Positions 1-11,215 of a stretch of 64,000 bases of DNA are shown piece by piece. A program made the translations under genes and the position numbers. The DNA comes from Cycas panzhihuaensis. Lineage: Eukaryota > Cycadophyta. The stretch is from assembly GCA_023213395.1 (NCBI GenBank), contig CM041465.1, positions 116,939,741-117,003,740 of the forward strand, in the 5' to 3' direction. The notes beneath the pieces were generated by a model that was not told the origin of the DNA, searched no databases, and worked only from the letters and a program-made list of their open reading frames with translations. Positions within the stretch are counted from its first letter, which is position 1, and each line of letters begins with the position of its first letter.

Positions 1-20
1 TTAGAGCTCTCATTCACCTG

Positions 21-440
21 TTAATGAGTCTAAACTATGGCATGAACTATACTTCAAGCCTTTTTGCTTATTGATAAGCTTAAACTATGACAGGATTCAA
101 TTCTAAGTCTTCTTCTGCCTATTAATGAGTCTAAACTATGACAAGAACTATGCTCTAAGCTTGCCTTTACCTATTAATGATCCTAAACTATGACATGATT
201 TAGCTTTAAACCTCCTTCCACATGTTAATGAGCTAAAACTATGATAGGATTGATGCTCTAAGGTCTTTTTACTTGTTAATGAGCTTAAACTATGATAGGG
301 AACCCTCTGAATTTGATTATTAATGAGGATAAACTAAGATAATCGACCTTTAAAATCCCTCACCTCATTAATGAGGTTAATCTATGATGGGTTTACTCTG
401 AAAAGTCACCTATTAATGAGCTGATAAACTATGACAACTT
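21..440. repeat. Degenerate tandem repeat, about 50-bp unit, about nine copies
   Basis: Nine units start with a variant of TTAATGAG followed by TAAACTATGA, at about 21, 71, 122, 174, 224, 275, 319, 367 and 412. The spacing is 44-52 bp. Each unit ends in a pyrimidine-rich stretch of variable sequence. A further core (GATAAACTATGAC) recurs alone near 492. The array may continue left of the window. No coding frame is kept across units, so it is read as a minisatellite-like or transposon-internal array. Confidence 0.85.
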
Positions 441-540
441 ACCCTTTTTGCTCTAGCAAAATTTTTTTCTTATGATATATGGTTAGAGAGAGATAAACTA
501 TGACTAGGTGTACAATGAAGTCGCATCCAGTTTGTGGGCA

Positions 541-748
541 CTAGGTAGGTGTTTGGTGATGTTAGCTACCTAGTCCTTTTGGGTAAAAGGTGAAAATAGT
601 GATATTTTGGTAATGAATACCTAATTCTTTTGGGTAAGTTCTTAATATTGATCGATACCTAGTTCTTTTAGGTAGCTTTTTAGTGATGTCAGATACCCAA
701 TCTTTTTGGGTAGGTTCATAGCGATTACATGCCCAGTCCTTTTGGGCA
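541..748. repeat. Cluster of five 19-nt tandem hairpins
   Basis: Five 19-nt inverted repeats lie at 567-585, 618-636, 656-674, 694-712 and 730-748. Stems are TACCTA/TGGGTA (twice, with one T-G wobble), TACCTA/TAGGTA, TACCCA/TGGGTA and TGCCCA/TGGGCA. All share a T-rich loop of TYCTTT type. Stem bases change in pairs while the loop is conserved. An 8-bp partner, CTAGGTAG at 541-548, is complementary to CTACCTAG at 566-573. Function unknown. Confidence 0.8.
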
Positions 749-2186
749 AGGCATATAAATACTGCCTTTTTGGTATTAGGAATCCAATTGTTGGGTAGAT
801 TTTCTAGTTGGAACTTCTTTTGATCTTATTGTCGTACAGATTTTTTTTCATATTAGATTATAGAGTTGTGTTGCCTCATTATTGATGTACTTCATTTGGT
901 TTCTATCACTATGACTGGAGTAATGACCACTTGTATTATTGCCACCTCTCACCATCCTATCTCCCTGTTTGAAATAAGAGCTTCAGGTGTTAAGGGGATA
1001 AATGTTTTACCAAAACCTGGCCTTTTGATTTGTATTTGACATGTATTGGTAAGTTTTGACATGTTTATACATAATTTCATAGAAGATGATTAATGGGTTT
1101 GCTTGATCATAGATTAGGTCATGTTTTATTGAAGCAATGTATGAATTTCAATTAATGAAGTATGATCAATGATGATATGACTTATATTTTATTATTACTA
1201 TCCACTGATGATGTAAATTATGGCATCAAAGTTTTCTTTCATGATCAATTTAACCTCATGCTTCCTTTAAAATTTATTATTTTTACATCATTTTCAATAT
1301 TTTACCTAATTTTATTATTTGCTATCTTGTTAGGCTTGTATTTAATGATTTTCACCTTATTTTGGGTTTACCTACTCATTGATAGATCCATTTTTATGAT
1401 CTAATCCTTATTTAATATTAAAATTTGATGTTTTTTAATCAAATTTTATCTCCATAGTTATAGCAGTTTTGGTGTTGCAAAAAATGTGACATGTCATATT
1501 TTTAGAGTAAAATCATGTTTTTGTAGGTGAAAAACATGACTAGTTGCATTTTTGACTATCATACAGGAAAAACTTAGGTAGTGTACTAAAATTTTACATG
1601 CTGCCACCCAGATTAAGTGGAATTTGATTCTCTCGATGCCTATAATTGCTTTGGAGTCTTTTGTGATTGTTGGTAGAGAAGCTAGTAGTGATTTTGCTAT
1701 AGTTTTGTGTGGATTTTTGGAGTTTTCTTGGAGATTTTAAAAGACTGGTACCATGAGACAAAATTTTAATTTTTTGAAGACTTTTAGGTGAAATCTTGAA
1801 GGAGTTGTAATGCTTTCTTACTGATATTCGACTATTGATGGCATAAGCTTCAATCTTTTATATTTTTATTAAGGTTTTCTACCTCAAACTTTTATTAATT
1901 TGGTAAGGTCTTTCCTATTAAGTTTCTAGCCTATTTCACAATACTTTGAAGTTGTTCTTATCTCATAAAGTTTTCTTTTCTTTAGTTGATTATTACAATG
2001 ATCTCATATTTATTTTAGGCTTTGAAATACATATTAAAAAGCCAACCCTTTATTGGGTTCCTTAAGGGTAGATTAGGGTGGAGCATGGTCATCTCTCCAC
2101 TATTCATGTAGCTATCCCTTCTCACTCTTTTATAATAGTTTATATTTCAGTCAGTTTTCCACTCTTATTTAGCATTGTTGGGCTAT
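749..2186. other. AT-rich non-coding stretch, nothing recognised
   Basis: No gene, LTR boundary or transposase motif was recognised. One 80-codon frame at 1162-1404 is hydrophobic only because the DNA is T-rich; it matches no family I know. The stretch could be the LTR or untranslated part of an unrecognised retroelement. Confidence 0.5.
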
Positions 2187-2290
2187 AGTTTAGCCTCTTT
2201 TTGTTATTGTTAGCCTTCTTTGATTTACTTTGAAGGAAAGTTTGTGGAAGAGAATTGATCAAATGAAAAGAAAACTATCATTTTGAGGCA
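2187..2290 (+). repeat. Truncated copia LTR scrap (last 104 bp of LTR)
   Basis: This 104-bp stretch matches 10540-10643 at the same length with about four mismatches by hand count. The right copy is the end of a 400-bp copia 3' LTR, so this one is read as the surviving 3' end of the matching 5' LTR. It ends in GGCA and abuts Tat-derived DNA directly. No primer-binding site follows, so the usual internal start of the copia is lost. Confidence 0.65.
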
Positions 2291-2291
2291 C

Positions 2292-4417
2292 AAACTAGGC
2301 AGCTGAAGGAGCGCTACCCCTTGTGGTACTTACCTTCCTCATGCTATTCCCAACCAAGGATGGCATGACATAGTAGTGCTAGAGAATGAGGGTAGGGGTT
2401 TCCCTACCTTCCCCAAATCAAAAGGAAAAACTCAAAGGAAAAAAGAAAGAGGTGTAACGAAAGGGCTCAAAAGAAATATCAAGAGGAAAAGGTAAGAACG
2501 TACCCGAATCAGAATGCTTTTCTCCTTCTCCAAGTGTGGCAAGAAAGGAACCTGCAACCAAGTAATGTCCACCCTTCCACGGTGTTTCTAGGGTGTAAGG
2601 GATGTATATATATGCAATGTATAGAATATTACAATGCAATCTATCTAAATTAAAGAAATATTTACAACAAAATCAACTTATAATTCCCTTTTTATGTTAG
2701 CTTTGCAAGAAATATCAAAAGGGAAAACAAAGAGGAAGGGGGGAAATTAGCCTTGGAATGGCTAACCCTCCAAGTCTACAACACTCTATACTGTCCAAGC
2801 ACTAAGGTAGCAAGCATGGCTAATATATCAAAAGCTAAAGATGTGAAGGATAAGTTGTTATAAAGTTGTATATATTGTCAATGTTGAAAGAGTTGCAAAG
2901 TGCAACTTTTGCAACTTCAAACTAACCTAATACCAAATGATGGGAAGGGTTTGGTTCAGGGCTATGATTCTTAATCATGTAAGGCCTACAAGGTTAAAAA
3001 TAAGTGCACCAATAGGCTGCATGCATTGTTACTAGTAGTGACCCCTCTTCCGGTGGCCCTTTGGAAACCCAAGGAAAGCACAGAGGAAGAAGAGGAAGGG
3101 AGAGAATGGGGTTGCCCTTGAGGAGAAGGCTCATTGGGTACGGATCCCACCTTTGCTCCTTTAACTTTACTTTATGACCTCTTCCTTGCTGCCTCCTTGG
3201 AAGAACTAGGGAAGGGCTGGCAGAAAATGATGAAAAGGAAAGAAAAAGGAGGGTTTACCTCCCGTGTGCAGTAAGGGAAACCAGAGGAAACAAGTATTAT
3301 GTAGGACATATAAACAGCTTTTTAATATTCGAAAGGAGTAAAACTAAATAGGAGAGGAAGAGTACCTTTTGTAGGAAGATCAGGGGCAGATCTACTTGAA
3401 AAAGAGATAGGAGGGCCTATTCTATAGGGTTTATAGGTGAAACTCCAAAGGAGATGCAATCTGAAGGCAAAAATTAGACTAAGAAGAGATATTTATGCTT
3501 GATGGTAAACTTAGAGTGTGTCCTTCCTTGAAGCATCCTTGTTGCAGGTCTACTATTGTAAATCTAGAGTTGTAGAGGGTTGATCTTAAGCTGGAAAGTT
3601 GATGTGTCAGGTGTTTATTGGGCATTTCTATAGGGCACTATGAAGAGTGAGAGAGAGAGAGAGAGTTTTTTGAGAGTGGAAGAGGAAGAAATTAGGGTAT
3701 TTTTGGGTTTTAAACCCAACCCTAACTTAAATGAGCGATTAGGGTTCGGATTGGGCCAAGAATATGTCTCTTCCACATGGTAATTTCTCAATAAATGTGA
3801 ACTTAGCCACGATAGATTTTAAAAAGTAATGCGTGACAATCACCCCATAGTAAACTTCACGGTATTGTGAAGTTTGTTATGGTACCGCAATCTTTATCAC
3901 AGTGCAGTAGAAAAATAACAAAAAGAGGCTTTGAAGCCCAAAAAAGGGGAGGTACTTCAGACCTAAGGGATATGACACTCTGTCCAAGTGGCATGGGAGA
4001 CTCATAGGACCAGAGAAACCCACGTTAGGCGAAGAACCAAGGGTAAGGAGTTCCCAAGAAGTTAATAAATAAGTGAAGAGACACCAACCATGCCTAGGCA
4101 AGGTGCTAATGGTCGAGGTATGTCAATGGGCAATGTAAGGAGACATTTGGTGCTTGGGTGTAATGCAGAGATGTAGAGGAGGGTTGTGGAGTGTCATGGG
4201 GTGCATATCCCTAAATTGTCATAGGCTGAAGTGGTATAATGCAACATGATCAAGCAACTGATGCATAATAGTCATGTAATGAACCAAGCAATTATGCAGT
4301 GTAAAAAAATTCTTTAATTTGCCTTTCTTAGAAATAACAAAGGAAAGGGATAGAAGTGTACTTGTACTTACTTGAGTCGACTCATCTATGTCCATTCCTA
4401 GTAGCCAGAAAATACTA
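2292..4417 (-). repeat. Tat-A 3' LTR remnant
   Basis: It aligns with Tat-B 3' LTR positions 26393-28506. The element-strand start of the LTR reads TAGTATTTTCTGG at 4417, just after the polypurine run ACTAAGGGGG (4418-4427, minus strand). About 1.1 kb of the LTR's far end is missing. It includes a short palindrome-like AAACTTCAC...GTGAAGTTT at 3852-3875 and a (GA)n run near 3650. Confidence 0.8.
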
Positions 4418-4490
4418 CCCCCTTAGTAATAGAGCCTCACTACTCAGAAGCGCAACACGATGGTAAATGCTGGCAAAAAAATGTTAACAA

Positions 4491-4506
4491 TATATATATA
4501 TATATA
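4491..4506. repeat. Short (AT)n tract in Tat-A 3' region
   Basis: An (AT)n run lies between the LTR and the RNase H relic. A longer run sits at the same element position in Tat-B (28577-28601). Confidence 0.85.
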
Positions 4507-4923
4507 CAACAAATATGATGATGGTATGAGCCAAGGATGATGACGAGTATCATGGCGGGATGCATGGATAGGGAGATGAGGGAGAGACAACATAGGAGCT
4601 ACCTATGTGTCATTCTAAAGTTGACGGGTAGGGAAACTAGATAGGGGGATGCCCCCATCGCATAAATGCAACACGAATAGTGGCGACGATCATGAGCATA
4701 ATCAAATAGGCACTATGGAATAGAATGGTATATATGTAGGGGAGTGAGAATAATAAAGACTCCATACTGGGGGTGGTATAAGTGGTAAGGTGAGAAGAAC
4801 ATATCTGGTGGTCACCATAGTTTTACCTCATTAGTGGCTGACTTTCAGAGGTACAAATGGATCGTAAGATAGGAGAATGGGATGACATAGAACTTGGGTG
4901 GCTAGATAGGTCCCTCAAGGGAG

Positions 4924-5340
4924 GGCCATCAAGGAGAGGGAGGTGACGCTCAAGAATGAGATGAACGAGGCCATCTGCCTGAGCGTTGTGGTCTCGAGAG
5001 ACATTCTAGATATCAACAGAAGAAAAATGTGACAACAGAGACCTAGCAGTCGAGGTGAGAGCTCTCAAGCATGGGCAATGCACCTAGTAGACCTAAGTGA
5101 GATGGGACACCATGACCTAGGATTCGCAGAGGAGAATGATAGGTTCATGGTGGAAACAAAGTGCATCAGTGAGGGCTTCAATAACGACTGTGTATTTAGC
5201 TTCGTTATTGGTGGCTTTAGGGAGGAAGACTCCAGAATGCATGTAGTTATATGTGGATGGGTCACAGAGGATCCATGCAGTAGCAAAAGGGCTTGGGTTG
5301 TCCCAGCTTCCACTTTTGCTGAAGATGAGTAATGTCATGG
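4924..5340 (-). pseudogene. Archaeal-type RNase H (aRNH) relic of Tat-A
   Basis: The frame keeps recognisable blocks such as PSPFATAWIL, GVFLPKATNNEAKY and HHEPIILLCESQ, which align with the intact aRNH of Tat-C (53034-53474). The first catalytic motif DGG is replaced, the AEY glutamate has become lysine, and the DSQ aspartate is glutamate (ESQ). With frame breaks in addition it cannot be an active RNase H. In living relatives this second RNase H would degrade RNA of the RNA:DNA hybrid in reverse transcription. It lies between the LTR and the promoter of the opposite-strand PMD gene, as in the other two copies. Confidence 0.75.
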
Positions 5341-5910
5341 CAAGGGAAGCAAAGGTCTGAGTGAGACGGACTAGAAAGCAAGGCGATGTTGGGGTCGATG
5401 AGCTCAAGAGGGTATGGAAGGTGGCATTGGGGCTACAAAAGACTTAGAAGACTATAATCAGGACTATAAAGGATAAGAGAGCCCTAGAAGGAGGCTACTT
5501 GGGGATGAGGAGACTGACCTGACCGAAGGGGATGGAACAACGATGAGAAGGGCCCCTTCAAGGTCCCAAAGGTCATAAGAAGGAGCAAAGAAAGGTCCTA
5601 GATGAGGGAGGCACTTCCTTTGGGAGCCCCAAAGGCTTGAACGGGTAGCGAAAACAAGTTCAAGATGGTGAAATGAGCCAAATAAGTATAAACATGGGTA
5701 TGTTTTAGAATGGTATGAAAATTGGGATGGAAGGGGCCTTCAGATGACTAAAGGGGCTATCATAAATACACCTAAGGGGCAGAAGAAAAAGGAAGCCACA
5801 GATGTAAAATGGGGGACAGACCCAGAAGGCAAAGGTGATATGGTAGAAGAGGCGATCTTGAGGGCTATCATAGCAAGAGAAATAGAGGGAGTGCCCTTCG
5901 GGGCCCCTGC

Positions 5911-5920
5911 CTATATAAGG
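5911..5920 (+). promoter_or_regulatory. Conserved TATA box, Tat-A opposite-strand gene
   Basis: CTATATAAGG follows a G/C-rich box (GGGGCCCCTGC). The same arrangement is at 30015 and 53975 upstream of the PMD gene in the other two copies. Confidence 0.65.
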
Positions 5921-6079
5921 AAAACTTGACAAAAATGAGATTCATTTTCACGAGCTCATGATCAATTTGGAGCCCTTTCTCTTATGTAATAGAGTGCCAC
6001 CCAACTTCAGAGGCACAGAGAGGAAGACTGGACCATCAGATTAGGGCAAGGAGATAGTTGATAAGACTAGGATGATGAG

Positions 6080-7472
6080 ATGGTTATTGCGAGACCAGAT
6101 CTAATGAGTGGATCGTCCCATAGCCACCTCATTTTGTCGTTTGAAATTAATGAGTTTTTATGCTTTTTTAAAGTGATTTTTAGCCTCTTAAGGATGAATT
6201 AGGATCCTCTAGAGCCTGATTTATGTCCAGAGAGAGAGGACCAGGGCATTAGGTAGCCCTGGTCCCAATGGACATGAGTGTGGCTCACTTGGGTAAAGCT
6301 TTTTGGGGTTTTTGGGCATAACCCCCCTCTTTATAGGGGGTTATGGCTGGCCCCACAACAAAATTTATGGTGCCGTGGAGTTTGCCATAGGGTGACTGAG
6401 GACATGCTGAAATCTTAATGGGGCCCTGGTCAAACTTTAAGGTACTACATAGTTTGATGCAGGGCATAGATCCACAAGCAGAAAAAGAAGGAAAGGGGGC
6501 CATAGAAATGCTAGATTAAGCCTAGAATGGGGGGAAGAGGCATCTTGAGTATAGGTAGGTAGATGCAGAGATATTCTGACAGGTTGTTAGGTGTTTTGTA
6601 GGTGGTTATCACAGTAGACAACTGCGAAAATATAGGCATTGCAATGATGAGTCTTATTGAGATGTTGACTCAGGGAAAAAGGCAGACCCTAGGGAGATGT
6701 GGATTACTAAAGATTATTAGGATGCCACAATATGCCTCAGACTAGCATCTCCTAGTAGATATTGTCACCCATTGGGATCGTAGGCAGTATGTATTCCACC
6801 TCCTCCAAGTTGGGGATGCTACTATCACACTAGGGGACATCCGGAGGATCCTGAGAGTACCGGTGGGAGAAGCACCAGCATCGTTAAGGGTATTACTTAG
6901 CAATGATACTATACATAAGGAGGTGATCATGTTCTTCACGGGCCAGGACAGGTAGGAGAGGTGTAGGATACCCGTGCAGAGTATGGTTATGTTGTGCATT
7001 CCTTGGGTAGGGAAGTTGATCACACTAAGTATTTTGTTCTGGATTTCCTAGAAACATAACTATAGAGATATCCTCAATGGCTAGATGGAGATGGTCATGA
7101 GATGCAAGGCCAGGGAGAGGTTGGATTGGGCTACTCTAATAGCAGTAAACATGGTCTCCCAACTAGATGCCATCAGAGTGATAGGGGGGATTCTCCTATA
7201 GTATGCTACTACAGTGCTGGTTTCTTAATAATTTTAGAGCTGTAGCACTAGTAGGAGGAGCACACCCTATCTCATCGTAGGCTCCTATAGTACACAGGTA
7301 GAAGACTCGATTTAGGGGGACCAAGGATCAGGCACACGTCCAGTGCTCAGTGGAGGTGACATCACTAGGCCTCCTCACCATGGTAGACTATACGACAGAT
7401 CCATATAGAGGGTTGAGGTGGGATAGTGATGATGAGGCAGGTGGAGCAAGAGGTGGTCTTAGAGGTGGCTAA
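6080..7472 (+). pseudogene. Truncated PMD-like opposite-strand gene of Tat-A
   Basis: This is the plus-strand counterpart of the gene at 54143 in Tat-C. The putative first coding exon is 6080-6103 (MVIARPDL), but its splice donor has changed from GT to AT. The second exon begins after TTTTGTAG at 6601 and reads on through the PMD-like blocks LLVDIVTHWDR and VFHLLQVGDATIT, with stops. At 7153-7175 the frame still reads SQLDAI, where Tat-B and Tat-C carry a stop at the Q, so this copy preserves the ancestral glutamine. The gene is cut at about 7472, in the acidic region after the PMD, by fusion to copia DNA. Confidence 0.7.
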
Positions 7473-8064
7473 TTGCTTTGAGTGATTTTAGAGTCCCTCT
7501 AATCTTGGCCCCTCTCCATATGAAATGTGGTATGGACAAACCTCCTCTATCTCCCAGTTCAGAATTTTTGACTCTACTTGTTATACTCATATTCTAGAGG
7601 AACATAGAAATAAGCTCCAAGATAGAGCCATGAAAGGCATCTTTATCATATACCCTATGGACAAAAAGGGATATAAGGTTTTCATACCTTCACAACATAA
7701 AATTATCATCACTAGAGATGTTATCTTTGCGGAGACTGAAGATCAATTACTCAGACTTGACTCCAAGATGCCTTCATACCGATTTAATGATGCTACTGAA
7801 TTTGATGTCTAGATTCTAAAATTTAGGGGGGGAGATGCTGAACAGTTGCTTAAAATCTTGGAATCTGATAATAAAGCCTTAGAGGATACAAGTTGTGACT
7901 CCAAGCCAATGTATACACATCCAACACCATCATTTGTGAACAGCCAAGTTGACAAAGGCAAATCCATAACAGAAGGATCATCTTCTCCAACATGTGTGGT
8001 TGGCCCATCTTCTCCAGCATCATCAACTTCCTCCATGCTAAATATTTTATATGATCCTTTTTAG
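7473..8064 (+). pseudogene. Copia integrase C-terminal region
   Basis: The frame contains SPYEMWYGQ, a typical end-of-integrase block, then FDSTCYTHILEEHRNKLQDRA and the conserved KGYKVFIPSQHKIIITRDVIF block that closes copia integrase before RT. A stop interrupts at 7810-7812. Past it the frame enters a poorly conserved Ser/Pro-rich linker to RT (7846-8064), ending in another stop. The catalytic DDE core is absent because the element is truncated. Confidence 0.8.
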
Positions 8065-8151
8065 GATCAAAGCGAAGATCAAGAGGTTGTGGAAATGAAA
8101 ACCTCATTCCCAACTCGAGATTTTCGTGAAGCCTACTAGCTACACAAGGAC

Positions 8152-9771
8152 ATGCGACAAGATGAGGTAGGCAAAACTGACATTAGAAGTGCCTATAGAG
8201 CAAGGATGCATGAATCACTTTCTATTGAGCTTGAACTATCAGAACTGCATCTTTCTCTTAATGAAGAGCCCTTAACGTACCAAGAAGCTGTAAAGCATGC
8301 AGCTTGGAGAAATGCCATAAACGAAGAGTATCAATCTCTTATTAAGAATGGTACATGGGAGCTTGTTGATCTACCACTTGGAAGAAAGGTAGTTTAAAAT
8401 AAATGGGTGTTCAAAAATAAGTATAGATCAGATGGCACCCTAGAAAAATATAAGGCGAGGTTGGTAGCAAAAGGATTCATGCAAAGGGAAGGCATTGACT
8501 ACATTGAAATCTTTGCTCCTACAACTAAGTGGCCTACAATCAGAACTCTTATAGCCTTGGCTGCTCAACAGGGTTGAAAAATACACCAACTCGATGTTAA
8601 GACCACATTTCTCAATGGGGACCTTAAAGAAGAAATTTACATGGCTCAACCAGAAGGATACAAGATTGACGGTCATGAGCATAAAGTTTGTAGGCTCAAA
8701 AAGTCCTTGTACGGCCTAAAGTAAGCCCCTCGTGCTTGGTTTACCAAGTTATCTGAAAGAATGAGGCAACTTGGATATGAGGTTTATGACTATCAAGATA
8801 TTGATGCAACATTATTCATCAAGCGCCAAAATGATAAAGTCACTTACCTCTTAATCTTTGTGGATGACATGCTCATAACGGGGAATAGTGAACAAGTAAT
8901 CAACGAGCTGAAGAAGGACCTTGCTAAAACTTTTGAATTGTCTAACCTCGGGTTGATGAAATATTACTTAGGAATTGAAGTAACTCAAAAGGATGGCAAA
9001 ATATTTCTCTCCCAAGAAATATATATCAACAATCTTCTGACAAAGTTTCAGTTGGAAGGTGCTTGACTAGTGGATACACCTATGGAGCCTAATATTAAAC
9101 TCTCAGTTGATGGTGACAATAGGGAGGTAGATGTAATACTCTACAGGCAACTTGTAGGTAGTCTCATCTATACTACCAACATAAGGCCAGATATTGCACA
9201 CTCTGTTGGCATTCTTGTAAGATTCATGACAAATTCTAAGCATAATCATTGGCAAGCTGCAATATGAGTGTCGAGGTACCTAAAGATGACTAGAAAATAT
9301 GGTCTATTGTATGAACCCAATGCAAAATTTAAACTTTATGCATACACAGACTTAAACTTTGTTGGAGATAAAGACACAGGAAGATCTACATCTGGGTATG
9401 TAACATTTCTTGGAACAGCACCAATATCATGGAGATCCAGATGGCAGAAGATAGTTATAGACTCAACTGCCAAAGCTGAGTACATTGCTGCTTCTGAGAT
9501 AAGCAAGGAGGTGATATGGCTCAGAAAATTGTTGAATGCATTAAATGCCACCCAAACAAGTTCTATTGGATTACATGTAGATAATCAATCTACAATCCAG
9601 ATGGTTAAAAATCCTGTATTTCATGATCATACCAAACATATAAGTACAAAAGTCCATAGGATTAGAGAACTAGTTCATGATGGAATAATTCAATTGGAGT
9701 ACTACCCCATAACAGATCAAGTGGCCGATATCTTCACCAAACCACTGAAGAGGGTGAAGTTTGAATAGTTC
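8152..9771 (+). pseudogene. Copia reverse transcriptase and RNase H
   Basis: RT begins with EEPLTYQEAVKHAAWRNAIN and continues to NKWVFKNKYRSDG, YKARLVAKGF and the active-site block LLIFVDDMLITG, where FVDD is intact. RNase H follows: ILYRQLVGSLIYTTNIRPDIA, the motif YTDLNFVGDKDTGRSTSGYV, and the terminal ADIFTKPL. Five in-frame stops break it, near 8395, 8576, 8722, 9065 and 9266. The sites near 8722, 9065 and 9266 look like CAA or CGA codons turned into TAA or TGA, which fits 5-methylcytosine deamination; the others are less clear. Otherwise the frame is nearly uninterrupted, so decay is by point mutation rather than rearrangement. Confidence 0.9.
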
Positions 9772-9847
9772 TGAAAGCAACTCGGCCTTAGGGCCTCCAT
9801 CTCTGACTGATTGAAGGAGATGACAATAGGACCATCATACTCTGTCT

Positions 9848-9960
9848 CATTCATGAAAACCCCTTCTGGGTGTGGAAGGACAAGAGTAAGTCTCTGCTTT
9901 ATCCCATTCATGAAAACCCCATGTGGGTGAGAAAGGATAAGGATTGTATCATTTTAGAAA
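9848..9960. repeat. Imperfect 57-bp direct repeat in copia 3' untranslated region
   Basis: CATTCATGAAAACCCC occurs at 9848 and again at 9905, each followed by a similar GGGTG...AAGGA stretch. It lies between the pol stop and the polypurine tract. Confidence 0.75.
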
Positions 9961-10232
9961 ATCAAAACCTGTGAAAACTCGAAAGGGCATGGGGGATGAC
10001 CAAATGGTATATGGAGACTCAGTAGATTTTAGCTATAAAATTCATTATACTGATTAGCTATCTGGTTACATTTAAAGAGCTACTTGAGCCAGTTTAGTAG
10101 ATTAGAAAATTTGTAGGTTTTCTTCCCCATGAGGGTTTCCTACAAAAGTGTCATACTAGTTTGCTTTATAAGAAGCTCAAATGAAGACCTCATAGAATAG
10201 AATAAAATAGGATGAAATAACCTTCTACCATT

Positions 10233-10243
10233 AAGGGGGAGAT
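10233..10243 (+). other. Copia polypurine tract
   Basis: AAGGGGGAGAT lies directly before the LTR start TGAAAAAGG. This is the usual plus-strand priming site next to a copia 3' LTR. Confidence 0.8.
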
Positions 10244-10643
10244 TGAAAAAGGTTAATGACATAAGGTCATTATATTAGTTGATTATTTCGAAAAAGGGTC
10301 TTAAGTGAACTTTAAATTAGATCACTTAAGTGAAATGCACTTTCATGTGCATTATGTGTAATTTCATTTCACCTAACTCTAATGCTCCCTCTCTCAATAT
10401 AAAAGTAAAGCTCAATGGAGGAGATTCATTCTTACCTCCCCATTTTGTGAGAGCTGCTTTCTTTCTCTCAAGTCTCTCTTGCTCCCATATTTGCCTTTAT
10501 GTTTAGTGCATGGAAATGAAGGATAGATCCACTCTTTTCAGTTTAGCCTCTTTTTGTTGTTGTTAGCCTTCTTTGATTTACTTTGAAGGAAAGTTTGTGG
10601 AAGAGAATTGATCAAATAAAAAGAAAACTATCATTCTAAGGCA
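10244..10643 (+). repeat. Copia 3' LTR, 400 bp
   Basis: It begins TGAAAAAGG after the polypurine tract and ends AAGGCA. A TATA-like CAATATAAAAG lies at 10395-10405, about where an LTR promoter should be. Its last 104 bp recur at 2187-2290. The right boundary is inferred from where that repeat stops. No target duplication was found. Confidence 0.7.
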
Positions 10644-11094
10644 TACATTGCAATAGGAAAGAGGTTCTTTTCTCATAACTTTGTGGTTCCATTGATTTTC
10701 ACTTCCAAGTTGGTTGCTTTACCTTTTAAAAGAAAACTTGAGAATATTATATAATAAAAATATCTATGATTTTTTAGTTTTGAAAAGGGTTCAAGGATCC
10801 TTTTGGAGCTCTTACTACTCTAATTGTGATAGAACCATTGGGACTACTTCTCTTTGTATCATTCATCACCTCTTTTCAAAGAATTAGTTACATGCATGAA
10901 AGATGAAGTATATTAACTAGTTTTGCATGTTAATTAATCTCTTTGGAAAACTCACACAAAGATCATGTAGTATGTTTCAACTTCTGATAACATCATTCCT
11001 TTTTGAAATAAAGTGTAGATATTGCACATAGGAAAGTCATTTCATAGTTTCATGTTCATTTTTCATTTAAAAAAAATAAAAACACATAAAAAAA

Positions 11095-11215
11095 GAAAAC
11101 TTGCATGCATATTCTTAAGTTTGTTTGCTTTTGATTATTGAAAAAAAAAAAAAGAAAAGAAAACTTGCATGCATCTTTTCTAGTTTGTTTGCTTTTGATT
11201 ACTAAAAAAAAATAA
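11095..11215. repeat. Two-copy tandem duplication, 64-bp period
   Basis: AAAACTTGCATGCAT followed by TTTGTTTGCTTTTGATTA occurs at 11097 and again at 11161. Each copy ends in a long A run, so slippage at the A run is a likely cause. Confidence 0.85.

Larger units (their letters stand above)
2292..7472 (-). mobile_element. Tat-A: truncated giant Ty3/gypsy (Tat-type) fragment
   Basis: The fragment runs collinear with Tat-B from 26393 to about 31570, at roughly 90 per cent by hand comparison of short stretches. In element order (minus strand) it holds the remains of the opposite-strand PMD gene, the archaeal-type RNase H relic, a short 3' untranslated part with an (AT)n tract, a polypurine tract and most of the 3' LTR. 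It is cut at both ends. At 2291/2292 it stops inside the LTR, and at about 7472 it jumps to copia integrase sequence. Gag, protease, RT and integrase are absent. Confidence 0.85.
7473..10643 (+). mobile_element. 5'-truncated Ty1/copia element with 3' LTR
   Basis: The element starts abruptly inside integrase, then carries RT, RNase H, a 3' untranslated region, a polypurine tract and a 400-bp 3' LTR. Gag, protease and the integrase catalytic core are missing. The junction to Tat-A at about 7472 has no LTR or target duplication, so it is a deletion or illegitimate-recombination joint. The order of integrase before RT is diagnostic of Ty1/copia. Lineage is not certain from the fragment. Confidence 0.9.

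Noticed and set aside
21-748. Possible CRISPR-like array
   Set aside because: Repeats are degenerate, spacers are not unique inserts, no cas genes exist, and the DNA is of plant type.
1162-1404. 80-codon hydrophobic frame
   Set aside because: T-rich DNA yields Leu/Ile/Phe-rich frames by chance; no family motif and no neighbouring gene signal.
5078-5332. Plus-strand 84-codon frame over the aRNH relic
   Set aside because: It is the complement of the RNase H region; homology to Tat-C is on the minus strand.
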